64,000 nucleotides of DNA from Otis tarda. Its lineage: Eukaryota > Chordata > Aves > Otidiformes > Otididae. This document shows, in pieces, positions 28,383-42,648 of the stretch; within the stretch, counting starts at the first letter, position 1; the number at the start of each line of letters is the position of its first letter. The stretch is from the NCBI GenBank assembly GCA_026413225.1, contig CM048552.1, positions 137,653,053 through 137,717,052 on the forward strand, read 5' to 3'. A model generated the notes under the pieces. It was not told the DNA's origin. It saw only the letters and a list, made by a program, of their open reading frames with translations, and made no database searches. The position numbers and the translations under genes were made by a program.

Positions 28383-28960
28383 GGACAGCCCTTGCCGGTG
28401 AGTGGGTGAGGAGGAGGGCACCTCGTGCAGTCCCTACCACACAGAGAAGGCTGCTCTCCCTGAGCCACTCCAGCGTGACAGCCCCAACCCTGCCCTCCCG
28501 CCGTGCGCTCCCCAGCCGTCTTCACTCACGGGCGGGAAGCGCTGTGACAGTCGTATTTCACCGGCCATATGGCTGCACCACACACATTTGGCCTTGCCGC
28601 CTCGTTTTGTTGCTGTTAACCTCCTCCCTGGCTTCCCAAAACATCTCCTGACAGATGCATTTTGCCACAGTAAACACCCGTGGTAAAGCTTTCCTCCTCA
28701 CACTCCTTGGGGAGCGGCATAGAGGATCCATCAAACGTGTTACGCTGTCCCAGAAGATGCTTTATCAAGTCAGAGGAGACCTGCATGCATCAACACACGT
28801 GGGCAGCGAGGAGCCAGCTGTGACACTGAGAGACAGCCTGCAGCGCCCATCAGCTCACGAACTTGGCTTCTGCCAGGGCCGGCCCGCTGGGCCCTGTACT
28901 GGGGACACAGGAACAGAGCCCAGCAGGCTGACCGCAGAGCAATCTTGGAAAATATAGTAA
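28383..28960. other. GC-rich patch in AT-rich DNA
   Basis: About 580 bases of clearly higher GC than the surrounding kilobases, with scattered CpG. Overlapping frames of 64-100 codons are open on both strands, which is common in GC-rich DNA and is not evidence of coding. No domain is recognised. It could be an old GC-rich repeat, a small regulatory element or a non-coding exon. Confidence 0.4.
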
Positions 28961-31900
28961 ACAATGTATCTTAACAAAATGAAAAACATCTACACTGTTC
29001 CTCAAAACGGCTTGGTAAATGAAGTGTGGTGCCTACCTTAGAAAGCCCCTGAAAAATCCTGTGTTCAATGCAAGAGGGGAAAAGTACCCCAAAGGGTCAT
29101 AAACCACTCAAACTCTGGGAACTACAGGAGTTTCCTTTTTCCTACATTAGGAACCAGACTGCATATTTACAACTGTGTCCTTCATCTGACTAAAGTTTCA
29201 TCTGCTGTCTCCACATCTGTCCTTCCATTTTGTCCTTTGAATAGCACTAGAATTTATTTCACTCCTCCAATGACAGGCCTCCTTCATCTCAGAAGGGGAG
29301 CATTAACTTCTCTAAGGACTACAACAGGAGTAACTAACTGTGGCTAGACAAGGTTTGGAATATGCATTTCTTTCTTGCTTTTAGTCGCATAATGAGTCTG
29401 CATTGCTAGTGGATATAAAATTCAGACTGGAGATATGGAGGAGACACTTGAAAGAAACTTTCAAAGAACAGCTCTACATAGGTATGTCTCACGAGCAATT
29501 AACAGAGCTGCTAACTTTCTCATTACTAAATGCCGTGTTATTTACACAGACGCCTCATAGACTCGTTCTTCCTTAACAGCATTGCAGGCAGTAGTCAAAT
29601 GTCCCTGCGTCCCATATTTGAGAGGGGACTGGAGGTACGCGAACCAAGATAAAATATGAACCACAAAAATGAACCAGAAGGCCCAGCAACTAATTATTCA
29701 CCGCCCATTGAAAGCTTTTAGTTCCCGGGTATTGTATTTAAAACCTAAGAAGTGGAAGTAAGATTGATTTTAAAACATTTCTATTCCAGACAGGAAATTC
29801 TTAGAGATTATAAACTAGCAATTAAGGCCAAGTCCTAAACATGCACGCACACACACCCAACTTTCTGCACAAGAGCATTGCTGTTTACTTCCATGAAACT
29901 ATTGCGTATATAATTAAGCACGGGCATAAATATTGAATACTTGTGGCCATATCCCATATGAAGGAAGTGTCTGGCCTGCAATAAAGACACATACTTCACA
30001 AAAATATTATTTAAGTATATAAACATGTCTGGAAGGGAAGTCTCTTTTTTCTTTATTTTTTTTCCTTTTTTTAAGTTAGACTTTCAAGATTCTTAAACAT
30101 ATTTATCAAAATGTAGCTAACAGCACTTCGGTTTTAATATTTAAGATCTGGAAGGCTAGATATTAGAGGGGAAATGGCTGTATTAAGTTTACTTCTACAC
30201 TGAAGTAAGTTCAAGGAGGAAAGAGACATATTTGTAACTGGCAAAAAGATCGGTTCTTGGCTCTAAACAGAGCTCCTTTTTAGATCAGTGTCAACTTGTA
30301 CGGTACTGACAATCATAGAACACCTGAAACAGACTGCAAACTATCACAGAAACCACTGGAATAAAGGCACACATGTCTATGTAAGAAAGCACGATGCAGA
30401 ACATCGAAATTTTGCCCTAATTTTGATCTTGTATCATCAGGCATAATCAACTCCTTTATATAAATACTTTTTATCATCAGCACTTTAATTAAAATGCTTG
30501 CAATTATAATGACAAAATTACAGTTTTGTAAAATAAGAGAACTGTATTTACCGGAGAATTATGTATATTTTTCAAGTAGCCAAAAAAAAAAACTTGATAT
30601 GACCTAAAGACGCATTGCTTCAAAAAAGTGAGGCAATTCTTTGATTTATAAGACTTGAAAACACTAATATGTTATTCCCCTTCTCCTCAAACATACACGT
30701 AAGTGTACCAGAAGAACCATGAATAGCAACTGTTCTTAAGAGAACGTTTTTCATGAAAAGTTCACTTTACCTCCCACACACATCAAGTTGACAATTGAGA
30801 ATCAATTCAAATTGTAAGCACCTATGTCCCAAGACAACCCTCAGTGCTCAGTTAACAAGTCTGTCATCTACTTAGTTTTGGTTTGGTGAGGGATGTTGAG
30901 GGTTTGTTGTTGCTTTTGCTTGGTTTGGGGTTTTTTTTTGCTTTGGTTTACTTTCATTTGTTTTGGGTTTTTTAAAGATTCATCAACATGACAATTTGTA
31001 GCAAGTTATTAACACTTGCAGAAACAATTTCCTCTTTCAGAAAGGCCACTTCTCACCTAAAGGTTGAAACTGGTGCTGTGTAAACGCTTACCTTCCGAGA
31101 GATCACAGCCTCTTTCAGCTACTGTTTTGCTGCCAGCCTTAAACAGACCTACCACCGATAAGAACGCCCAAGAAAATAAAACCTGGGGAAAACTGCCATG
31201 CGTGTATCTCTCTCCAATAAAACCATGCTGCATCAGCACTGTTTTTTGCTTCTCTCTCTCTCTTGCTCCCTCCCCTCCCCTCTCCCCAAAGGAACATAAA
31301 ATGTAATCAAAACACAATTTATTTCTCACCAGCGTGATGTGGCACACACAAACACCTCACTAAACATCACTCTTCACAGGATGCAGACTAGCCTAGAACA
31401 TGCTTTGAAACTATCGGGTTCAAAACTGTGAAACTAATCGTGAGAGAAACCTTTTCGAAACAGCAATTGCAAAAGACCAACAAAAATGTGTCAGTTGGGT
31501 GAGGTGTTCCTCCTGCAAGGACCAAATTATATTCCTTTTCTTCTGCTTACTATTATTTAACTACGAAAGTTCTCTCGAAACAGTAGCTTGCTGATATAGT
31601 ACACACTGTCTTTATGTTTTCACATATTCTGGGAAGGTGGGGTTCCTCCCTAATTGGAAGAGAGACCCATAAAAACACAAAGTTAGATGCCAGTACACCT
31701 AAATGCACATATTATTCATTGATCGGCTGGGGTTAAAGAAATAAATAAAGTACTAAAATGGCCTCTTTCCATCACAAGCTGCATGCTCCTGTGATAGGGC
31801 CCTGCTGTTCACCTTTATTTTTTTACTGCATCAGCCAGATTCATAACTAAGATCTCACGGAAATTTTGTGAAACCAAAAGTAATAAGTACTAATTAATAA

Positions 31901-34900
31901 CTCTAAAGAAAATAATTAAGTAGTATCTGTAGTGTTGAAAAATTAACCCCCGACTGTTTTGCTAGGTCAACAATGCAAACATGGTATTGCAATTGGCTGT
32001 CAAAGACTGTTACTAGCAAGAAAGATGATAATTGAAACTTCAAATGTATGTCTAAAATTTCATTTCATAGTTTCTGTGGCTTGAAATTAATTGTCAGTTA
32101 TTTAAACAGCCTAGAGCATGCTTCATACAGGCCCATCTTCTCAACCTAAATAAAAAGCAAAAGAAATTAGAAGGAAGTCTAAGCTACTATTTTACAGGTC
32201 CTAAACTCCTCTGTGGACAGGGACAGTTAACCACATTTTGTTCTTCACATCAAATTCCTTTAAATAAATATCTGCCACTAAACTGTCCTCAATCAGCTTG
32301 CTGATATTTCTAAGCCACTGAGAAGAAAAAAAAACAAAACCAAAAACAAACTAACCTCCAAGTCTCTGCAATTTGTATATAATTCTTATATTGTAAAGTT
32401 CATCACTTGATCCTACTCATTAATTGATATCCATATATGTAATTAATACGTAAATCTGTTTAATTTTGAGAAGCACTTGGGTTTTTTTTCGCATTAGGTC
32501 ACTATACTTCATATTCTTGTTTCTTCAGGGTTTTTGTTTGTTTAAAAAAGAACAAGGTTCCCCATTCCTATTATTTCAACCACAAAATACGTTATCTGTT
32601 TTTTTTTTAAGGTACGAAATATTTGTAATAGATACTAAATCAAACCACCACTACAATAATAGTGTATCTTCCCACTATGTCAAATGTTACTTTAAATAAA
32701 ACTAAAACACATATGGGAAACAAACTTGTTACCCATTTGCAGTAAAGACCCCCTAACTTCAATACAAGCCATACACCACCTTGAGGGAGTCACCTGTATT
32801 TTAAATGTGAGGAGCTGTTTCTGAGGATTTGGACCAAATTTTGCCATTTCAGGAAAGATACAGAGATGGAAAAAACCACCATCTATATATGGACTGGCAG
32901 TAGTCGCTTGGTAGGATTTTTTTTTTAATAGTTTTTTAAATACTACTTTATTTATCTTAGGGGAAAGAGAAGGAGGTGCTCTTCTGCCGTCAGAATGTTA
33001 TGATGCACCCCTGTATTAAGACTAATTACTTATCCAGGCACTAAGCAGCCAGTAATTCCTCTGATTTCAATTGCAGCTGTACCTACCCAAACCTTCTGAA
33101 AACCAGGTCATTTATTTAGATATCTATACTCAAAAATGTTGGCCTCTTAGCAGCACTCGGCAAGTACACACACTAGACATACAAATTATTAACAACATAA
33201 TCAGCGTGAGCCATACCCAGTGTACAAACAGTCTTGAGCATCTGTCATAAAAGCACAGAAATAATGAGGTGCAGGCAACCTTGGTGTTTATTTCCATTTC
33301 AGTTAAATTCAACAGCCTGAGCTCTCCTGACAGCAACCCCCAATAACCTCTGGCTTTAGTTCCAGGTCGCTACATGAGGAGAGTGATACTTTGTTCCTAA
33401 TAACGTAATGGAGAAAGAGATAGTACCATGTGTTTATCCAAGTTGCTGGTGGTCTAGCCGAAGTAGCGTACAGCTTTTCCAAAAGTGGTTTAATGCCTCT
33501 CAACGCCAATCAGATGACAGTCACAGCTATGCAAGAAAGTTTTAAGCAATTAACTGCCTTTGGAAAAAAACTGCATGGTCTGAATTACTTTTCACACTGC
33601 ATGGGCTAGGATAGTCTTAAGACTGAAGGTAACAGCTGTTATCTCAGTGGGACTGTCTTGTTTTTGTGTCATAATTATATGGTAATATTTCTGGAGGGCA
33701 ACAAATTTTGTTTAGAAAGCAGAAATGATAAGAAGCTGAGCCACGTCAAGTCCCAGTGATAAAGCAAGTTGCTGGAGTGACAAAGTGGCATTACTCCACC
33801 ACTTGGGAAAAAACAATAATGGCACACACAGGATACAGCTTTAAGAAACCCAAGAGAGCAAGCTTCAGAGAAGGAAATCACATGTATACAAATATGGATA
33901 ATAAATAATAATAAACAGAAGGTCTGTTCATTACATTATGCAGAACCTGGAAGAAATCACTATTCTGCCTGCCTGCTCAGTCTGTATTTTAGTGCAGGCT
34001 GCAGGAAATAATTTCCAATATTAAAAAAAAAATTTTAAAAATAATAAAAAAAAAAGAATAGGCATGCAAGGCATGCAGGTGGATGGCTTTGTGTATCTGA
34101 TTTCATCAGAACTCTGAAACCTAAGTGCTGGAAACCAGAATAATCAAATGAAAGACTGCAAAGCAGACTAAACCCACCCCAAAATAAATTTTAAAAATGC
34201 AGGTACATAGATGCATTACATGGAAATCAGAAAGAGGGACTCGTCGTCAGCTCCTTGAGCCAAAGGTTATCAGGCTGAAAATAGAAAATCTAGTTTGCAA
34301 AAATATTTTGATTATGTGACTTTCCCTTTGGAATAAACTAGCAAGAAGGAAGGAGTCAAATTTACTTTGCCCTTTTATAGGCAATTCTTGAAGAAAGTAT
34401 AGCAATAGTCATAATTTCCAGTATTTCTAAAAATGTCATATTCTAATTACAAAAGTGTTGTTAATCTTTATTCTTATGCACACACACACAAAGACAAAAT
34501 ACGGTTTATTACATTTCTATCTAGGAGATTAACACACTCCTATTTATTTTTATTGGCAGTGTGCCCAAATACCCCAGATCTGCAAGACTGATAGTGAAAA
34601 GGAAAATATTTCAGGCCTCAAAGAGAGCACATCTATGGTTGCCTGGAATGTGTAAACAGCCAAAGCCTGTTTTACTTCCCATTCCCACTCTCACCACACA
34701 CACCTCCTCTGCATAACCCCTCCTAACATTAGCAAGGAGTGCTGCTCTCAAGGAGAGAACAGAAATACAGTAACATCAAATAACAAAATTCCTGACATTT
34801 TAAGATGTAAGAATTTGGATTTACTGAAATGTGACAGTACTACATAAATGGTTGGAGCCTAAAACAAAACTGGTATTGCATAAGACACGCCCTCCCCTCC

Positions 34901-36273
34901 CCCCCCCCCCAAAAAAAAAAAAAATCAGTTGATCAGATTTGCTATGTAACAGACCTCCTAGCTCCTCTCTAGATTAGTCTTTGTGCAACTAAAGATTAGC
35001 CAGATCTGTGTTCTATGAAAGAATTCTGGTCACAGCCCTACAAAAGAGAAGGGATATTTTCATAAAAATTTACATAATATAACTAAACTGATGCCAAATT
35101 TTAATGTTGGTATAAATTACTTCCTGTGAAAACAAGGATTATTACTTGCATAACGATATATACACCCACAAAGCAGTAAGTCATAAAACCAGATACCATC
35201 ACATCCTTAAGAAGTTTACAATATAATTAGATCAGTCGGTTTTAATCTCTTTAAATTTGTGGACCTATAAAGATACCTTGTACAGTGAACTTCAACAGAA
35301 TGACAATAGACTTCCTTCTTCTTTCCCCACAGATCTCTTAAAAAAACAGTTTGTGTGTCCCCTAGCAGCTTGCAAGCCACAGTTTGAAACCACAGAATTA
35401 GAGAACTGGTAAATATTACTGCTGTTATTTACCTAGTAGCTTTAGTCTTCAAAACAAATCGAACAAGAATGTACAAAAAAAAAAAAGAAATAGCAATTAA
35501 AACATCTGAGCCAATGGCTGTGTATGATGGGAAGCTCAGAAAAACTGAGACAATAAAAAGGGAAAACTTGAAAAAAAATAAAATGTATAGTATAGAGTCA
35601 AACACCAAAAGACAGTTTCATAATGTTGCTTACAAATAATAGGTTACACAGCTCTCATACTTTTCCTCTAATTTTACCATTTTTATGAATGCACTGGCTA
35701 ACATTCAAAACAACACATACAAAGATTACTAAGGGTAATATGCTGGCTCAAAGGAGACACAAGCAAACGGTCTGTCAGTAGAGTATTTGTAAACAGATGA
35801 AATCAACAATAAATTCAACCTAACCAAATGCAATGCATACAAAACAGAAATTAAAAGACAGGGGCAACCGGCAAATACATAAATGATGTTTCAGGCCACA
35901 GGGCATACTTTCTCACATACGTTAGCACATTAAATAGGCTGGCAAGACATTTGCTTCACTTGAGACACCAAAGAAATAACCATGTGTATTCCCAAAGACA
36001 AAAATAACAATTAAGATAACGCTAACAGCATAAATAATTCTGTATTTATGTAAAACAACTATTAGTAGAGCATTTGAGTCATCAAATCAAAAAAGTTTGA
36101 GTCAGAAAACTTATTTTTAAGGTTAGAAAAATAAACTTAATGCTCCTTCTGAATAATTTTCCTTTCCTACTGCTGACAAACACAGCAACAACCCCAGAGA
36201 AATACAGTAAATTAAAACAAAACACATACACCACATCACCAGCACAGAGATGCTGTCATTCTAGAGTTTTGTT
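28961..36273. other. non-coding DNA
   Basis: About 7.3 kb without a recognisable gene. Contents include a T/G-rich low-complexity stretch near 30890-30975 with GGTTT-like units, a pyrimidine tract near 31245-31290, and the C12A14 junction at 34899. A minus-strand frame at 31057-31347 overlaps a donor-like GAAG|GTAAGC (exon end 31092), but no good acceptor or known peptide supports an exon. Confidence 0.45.
34899..34924. repeat. C12 followed directly by A14
   Basis: Two abutting homopolymers: 12 C, then 14 A. The strands are unusually asymmetric here (T14G12 on the other strand). It is likely slippage-prone and of uncertain true length. Confidence 0.85.
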
Positions 36274-36289
36274 TTGTTTTTTTTTTTTC

Positions 36290-36880
36290 ATTTAGGAGCA
36301 GTGAAACCTTTGTATTTATTTCTATGGCCAGCATCTAACATGAAGGATGAAGCACTGCACCATGCATGGTCAAGTTTCCAACTTCCAATGGAGCCTCTGT
36401 GGTGTCAACCAAGCCAGCTGCAGGCCCCGTACCTCCAGAAGGCTTTGCTTAGCTTGCATGAGCCAGCCATGAGGTAGGCTTGGCATTGCCATCTGTACAA
36501 AGCAACAAGGCCCAGACTGCCAATATTCAACATGAAACGGATTAAATAAAGCATAACTCCAGCCTCTGGCCAGCGTAAAATGCATGGGGTACACCTATCG
36601 CTGCGTGGGAAGGCTGGCACGTGGTCTTGACAGAGGGTATGGCATTTGTAATCCTTACACAAAAGACATGCATCGGGTGCCGGACCCGAGCTCTTGGGCT
36701 TTTTAAGTGATAAATCCCAGTTGGCAGAGTAGTTTTAAGACTATACATGATCTAGAGAGGCAACGATGAGAGAGTCCTCCCACCGTTTACCAGTTGCCTT
36801 ACGGGTGGCTGCTGCTAGGGTTTCTTAGACTTATGTGGGCTGGCCTTGGAAAACTAAGGGTACTTGACCAAAAAAAGTTG
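36290..36880. other. isolated CpG-containing patch, function unknown
   Basis: About 590 bases with clearly more GC and CpG than the A-rich flanks (for example ATCGGGTGCCGGACCCGAGC at 36674-36693). Five overlapping frames of 67-85 codons exist on both strands, none with a recognised domain. No CR1 or LTR signature is seen. CpG is normally lost from methylated introns by deamination, so its retention hints at either a recent insertion or a protected element such as an alternative promoter or exon. Confidence 0.4.
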
Positions 36881-39800
36881 AGCACCCATCTAAGCTGGTC
36901 ACTTTTCAGTGTACGTGTTCGGAACCTCAAACTGCTAAGTCTTACACTTCAAACTGCAAACCATTAAGACTCAGTAAATTTCAACACAGCCAGCGCAGCT
37001 CCTGCACATTATAAAGACACTGTGCTCTAGATCTCAACTGCATGTTTGTCAGCAAGGGAAACTTCAAAGAACGTTGTGAGGATTCAGATAAGAATGGTAT
37101 TCAAAATAGAGCGTGGAAGTTACGCTATACAAAAAAGATTACTTATGTAGGCTACGGAGATGAGAGGGACACCACAATCTCTGTTTCATTACAAGAACAC
37201 TGACTGTCAGGACTAAAGCTAAAATCACACACATCATCGGTTGCTTTAAAAAAGGCTCAGAAACGTTTACTTAATCAGTCAAGAATCTGTGCTGCCAGCA
37301 TATAAGGCCCGATCCTAGAAGTCTCCTGCACATGCCAAATAGGTTTTTGCAATATCAGGACATAGCTATAACAGGATTTGTTGAATGTTCAGAACACAAC
37401 AAATGTATTATCAACTCCATCCTTGCTGGCATTACCTGTGTATCATGGAGCTGACAGAAAGAAAAAACTATGAAACACAGCAAACAACCAATGAAATGAA
37501 AAACTTCATTAAATTTCACTAGAAACTCCAATAGTTTTCATTAGGGGCTTTCAGGGGGGGAAGCTTTTAAAAAAAAGTTTAAAAGTGATTACAAAAAGGC
37601 TGGAAAAACCAAACAAAGGCTTGTTCAGCGGCAATTTAATACACTAAATCAACTCTGCTGGCCAATAAACTAACTTACAGATTAAGAGAAGACTAACCAA
37701 TTAAAGCAATTTTTACTTCTTACTCTAAATTCACCACTGAAAGGGAGCTAAAACTTTTCTTCATAATTTTCTTTTGATACTTTGGGATCCTAATTTATAA
37801 CTTGATGGAAAATAAGATTGAATAATAAGTGTATTCTACATTCATGCTTTTTAATAAACTAGCAACAAAATAGGTTGACAATGTGTTTTAAAATTCTTCA
37901 AAATCAGTCATTAATAAAATGACTTCACAGTAATTCTGCAGATGGTAGGCAGATAAATCGTTTACATTTGATTATAAGTATCCAGCTGTGGAAAGGAGTG
38001 CCCTATCAATTGCCTTGTAAAGATGTTAAGGACCAGATTTTTTTCTTTTAATAGATATATATTCAAATTTACTTTAAAAAAGGGAAAAACATTGTACTTC
38101 AAAATAGTCTTATGGCAATATGAATATAGGGACAAACAACTATGAAAGTACTCACTGTAATTATCAGAACACTTTTTAAGTATGTACAGGATATGCAGGT
38201 CACTATATATTTTTAGTAAGAGGAAATTAAATTTCTGTCTTTCATGCTGGACTCCACGCACATGAACACCTGCTATGCACAACACACCTTATCTACAAAG
38301 CCACCATTCACTGCGGATGATCAAACTGACAATGTGTAATTGCATTTAACATGTCGCCATTAGAGAACAGAGAACCCTTCCATGTTTCAAGTGGGGTTTT
38401 TAAAGCCAAAATATATGCTGTTGACAATGTAATAGATACCACAAATAATATACTGCTTACCCCAAGCAAAATTTAACATAAAAAATTTAATCCAGCAGTA
38501 AGCACATATGCACACTAATAATCAAAATGTCACAAAAAACCAGACACACATAAAAAGCAATTCCTGTAACCACAAAATAACAGTAACATATTAGAAAATA
38601 CCCACATATCATATACACTACCATCATAACACTGAAGAGATGCACAGGAATAAATGTTTTGAAGGCATGTAATCTTAGCCAAGGAAAAAAAAAAAACCAG
38701 AAAATTCCTAAAAAAATTTCCTTATGTATTTCACAGTCAGCAGGTTAAAACCAGTGCAGCCTAGCTTTTGAGGTAACCTGTTCCCACTCTTCCTCCTTCT
38801 TGTAAACTGCCCATCAGGGACTAAGCTGCTACGTCCTATTTTTTTACCTAACCTCTACCCAGCATTACCAGACTAGGTAGTAACGACACGATGGTGGTCT
38901 CCCAGAAAGGTTGATTTCATTCATCAGCAGTGAGACTAATCATTACATTAACGTTTTAGTAAATATGAGCTGTATGTAATAAATAGGTTCCTTCCCTCCA
39001 CTCTAATACTGTATTTAGGGCCATCCTTTCAGCTTGCCTTATTTTTTTTTCTAAGCACATAAAACGCTGTTAGAATGAAGCTGGATGAATTTTTATGATA
39101 CACTGTCATGCACTACTTTTCAACTAATTGGCTCTTTTAAATTAACTGGTTATGTAAGATACTTATTGATAGAAGTAGAGGTATCAGAGCCGAGCATATC
39201 TGAGTTTCTTAATATAAAAACAGATTCATACAAATGAGCACTGTTAATGAATTATAATACCATCAATCCAAAAAAAACCCAGAGTAATAGTCAAAATGGA
39301 AACAAAAAAACCTTGAATACCTTCCACAGAATGACACAAAATCTGTGTCTTGGGAACACCATGCAATGCTATCAAAAATGTACCTGCTTCTGTTCTCTAC
39401 TTTCATTTTTGAGGTCTGGGATAAGGAGGAAGATGTGTTCCTCATCAGAATAATCCTCGGGCCTTCTTTTTGTCTGTGCTGTCCAGGTAACATTATTTTA
39501 GTTTAAAAGTCAACAAATTAAAAAATAAACTATATTAACTACATAAAACTACAGAAGCTCTTATATTTAAAAAGGGCAAAACTCAATCAAAAAAGTAATA
39601 AAACCAGCAAAGTTAAGCTACAATGACATAGAGCTTAATGCACGTAATTGGCAGCATTACCAACACCTTCTGAAAAAAATTAGAAAAGATTTGCTGTGTT
39701 TCAGTCAATTCTATAACAAAATTCCTAGAGGTCTAATTCATGTGTGCATGTAAGTGGGCACAAGAAGAGTTAAGTTTGTTTTGTGACTGTAAAAAGCACC

Positions 39801-41313
39801 AGATAGATATCCTTGGAAACTAATCCCCACAGTATGAACAGGCACTGTCTGTGCTTGGATCCCCTGTCCTACCTCATCAGCAAAGCTCGACCCTATCTGT
39901 GGAGAATGCTCGGGAAGACGGTAATTTTGCCTCAATCTCGCTGTTGAAATCAAGGTTTAAATTTTACTTCTAAGAGCAACCAGCAGCTGAATAGAATTTT
40001 TTTTTAAAAAAAAAAAAAAAAAGAAGAGGAAAAAATGAAGATGATAAATGAAGATGATACCAATTTGAAGTTTGAATGCACTGACACAGTTGTCGCCTCC
40101 TGGTCTCACCATGCTCTGTTAGATATACAAGCACAGGACCCATCCACTCCTGACTTTGCCATATTTCAGTAAGCACCTCTAAAGGCTGCTGCACCTCTGT
40201 CTTCTTCCAAAACCCAATGTCCAGCCTGGCCCAGTCCTACACCCATTCTGCTGACTCTGCACCACCTCAGGTGCTGCTCACTGGAGTCTGAAACCTGAGC
40301 ATACGCTAGTTCAGGGTTTGAGAGCCTACCCATCACACTCCAGCACTGTCCTCCCACCCCAGGGAGACTCCCTTTTTCTCCTAAGTTACTTTTCAGACTA
40401 CCTTAAGGCTATCTATCTATGTATACATGTAGGTATGCACACACACTCAGACACACCACAATTAGCCTAGTTTGTTTTAAACAATTAATATTCGTGAAAC
40501 TGATTACTGGTTAACAATCCCAACTGAGGCTGCGTGCTAACAGAAGCCTTAATACTAATGGGTCTCTGGATGCACAGGCATCCTCCGGGAGTAGCAACTA
40601 CACTAAACTCACTGGCATAGACAACAACCCATTCGTAGCTGTCGAACGACACTGAAGCCATCATATGATTATAACAATTCCTAATTGTAAGTTAACAACA
40701 TTTGCAAAACAAATCCATATTTTTACTTCACTTCACAAAAATCTCATGCATGTATTAACTGCACACTGTACAGGTCCATCCTTTTGGAAAAACGTATTTT
40801 AAATGATTTTGCTATAAGATATTGAGTTGTGTTCAAATTGGCACAAATTCAGCAGTGGAGGCTTCTAAGCACGAAACATAACAACAGTGGTATACATGTT
40901 AATCACAACAATGCAACAGTATCCTGTCAGCAATGCTATTATAACATGATCATTCTGCTCAGAAATATAAATCGTAAACAGTCGGCTCCACTCTTGAACT
41001 GTGGAGAATATTCTGCAGAGTTTCCGTTCAATGGTACGGGATTAATGAAGAGCTGATAGTGCTACCCAGCAAACTATAGTAGAAGCCACAGTTGTACATC
41101 CAGGGCAGTTTGCTGCCTTCAAAAAGGAGCACAACAAATATATTCATCTGGAGAACGACAAAGGGAATCTATCCACCAAAAGAAAATCCTCTTTGTTTTC
41201 TTGAAGATAATGTCAAAGGGTATTTCCCAAGTATTTTTAATGCCCAAGGGAAAAACGTCACTTCTTTGCTCCAACAATAACTTACAGCAGGTATGGGAAA
41301 GTTGTGTTTCAAC

Positions 41314-41327
41314 GGGGGGGGGGGGGG
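41314..41327. repeat. G14 homopolymer
   Basis: Fourteen consecutive G in otherwise AT-rich DNA. Long G runs are rare in birds outside GC-rich islands and can form quadruplexes between strands. The exact length is prone to sequencing error. Confidence 0.85.
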
Positions 41328-42591
41328 AATCACATTTGATCTTTCCATCTAACAAAACTATGATTTTATGCAGCAAAACACATTCAAAAGCCACTATATG
41401 GTAATAAGAGGTTAAACTGTAGCTAAGAATTAGGAGCTTAAATGAAATTTAGGTCAGTAACAGCAATCACATTTGGAATGGCAGTGGAGTGATGTATAGG
41501 GCAGCTGTTACATATTAATGGAGAACACTGCTTTTTAAAAAGCCTTGTTTCACCCTCCAATGGCAAAGAGTCAATAAAACTCTGCAGCTCATTAGAAAGT
41601 ATTTTGATGAGCACTACACAGGTATACAATTATTACATATTACTAGTGCTGAAGTTGCATCATCCAAGCATCAAGCTGCATTGCCTTCTAACAGAGAAGT
41701 GACAAACACATGTTTGGTGTACCGTGTAACTTCTCACAGCAAACGAGTAACATTCATCACTCAAGTCAGACTCTGTTGATGCAATGTGCTTAGCTAAAAT
41801 ATTAAAGTAATGGCGTCTTCATACTACATGAAGATTTCGTATTGCATGGACACTGTAGGGTTCTTGGCATTACAGCTTCACATAGAATTACGAATCTTTA
41901 CATGCACCCCAAATTAAATAGGACAAGCAGACATGTATTGATTGTCCATACTGCACATAGAGAAGATCAAGAAATGGGGTTAAACACTGTGATGCCCCTT
42001 TTATCACATGAAGCCAACAAGATCATAAAAATGGAAGCCAAATCACCAGACGCGCCTAACCCCAAGCCTCTTGTCCCACTGCAGTCATACTGATAACCCA
42101 GAGTAAAGAAAGGGACCGGTGGCTGGGACGCGGACAGAGGCAATCTACAGACCGCAGGTAGCCCCATATACTCTCCTCTCATCAAACAAATTAAGAAATC
42201 CAGCACCTGCCGCTAGAGTCCAGTATTTTTAAGGCATCACCATCACTTAAACTAAATACAAACATGTGCAAGAAAAGTAACACAAAATAAACTGTGCTCC
42301 CTACCTTCAAAAACAGCCATGTATCCATAGTTAAACTTGCTTTCAGTTAAGCCAGCAGAAGTAATTTTATATTTCTACAGAATTACTAAACATTAGTAAC
42401 TATAATTTACAAATCTCCATCTAGGAGGAGATCACTACATAAGAAAAAAATTGGACATGGAAAAAAAAAAGCAAAGGATGACCTTTTCTTATGAGATTGA
42501 ACATCCTTCTTTGATTTCCCCTAGCTTTTACACAGTCTTAACTTCAGGGGGCTTCTTGCGTTTGTAAACAAAATACTGTCAGTCATTCTTA

Positions 42592-42648
42592 AATAAAATT
42601 TTATTAATGACCAGACTGCGACCAAAAAAAAAAAAAAAAAAAAAAAAA
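42592..42648 (+). other. AATAAA followed by 25-base poly-A
   Basis: AATAAA (42592-42597) is followed 26 bases later by 25 consecutive A (42624-42648). This spacing is what a polyadenylated transcript copied back into the genome would show. I recognise no parent gene upstream and found no clear target duplication, so a chance A run after a common hexamer is the alternative. Avian LINEs of the CR1 type do not need poly-A, and processed copies are rare in birds. Confidence 0.3.

Noticed and set aside
31092-31182. 91-base minus-strand exon candidate ending GAAG|GTAAGC
   Set aside because: The acceptor has only a short pyrimidine tract and the peptide is unrecognised. Donor-like motifs are expected by chance many times in 64 kb.
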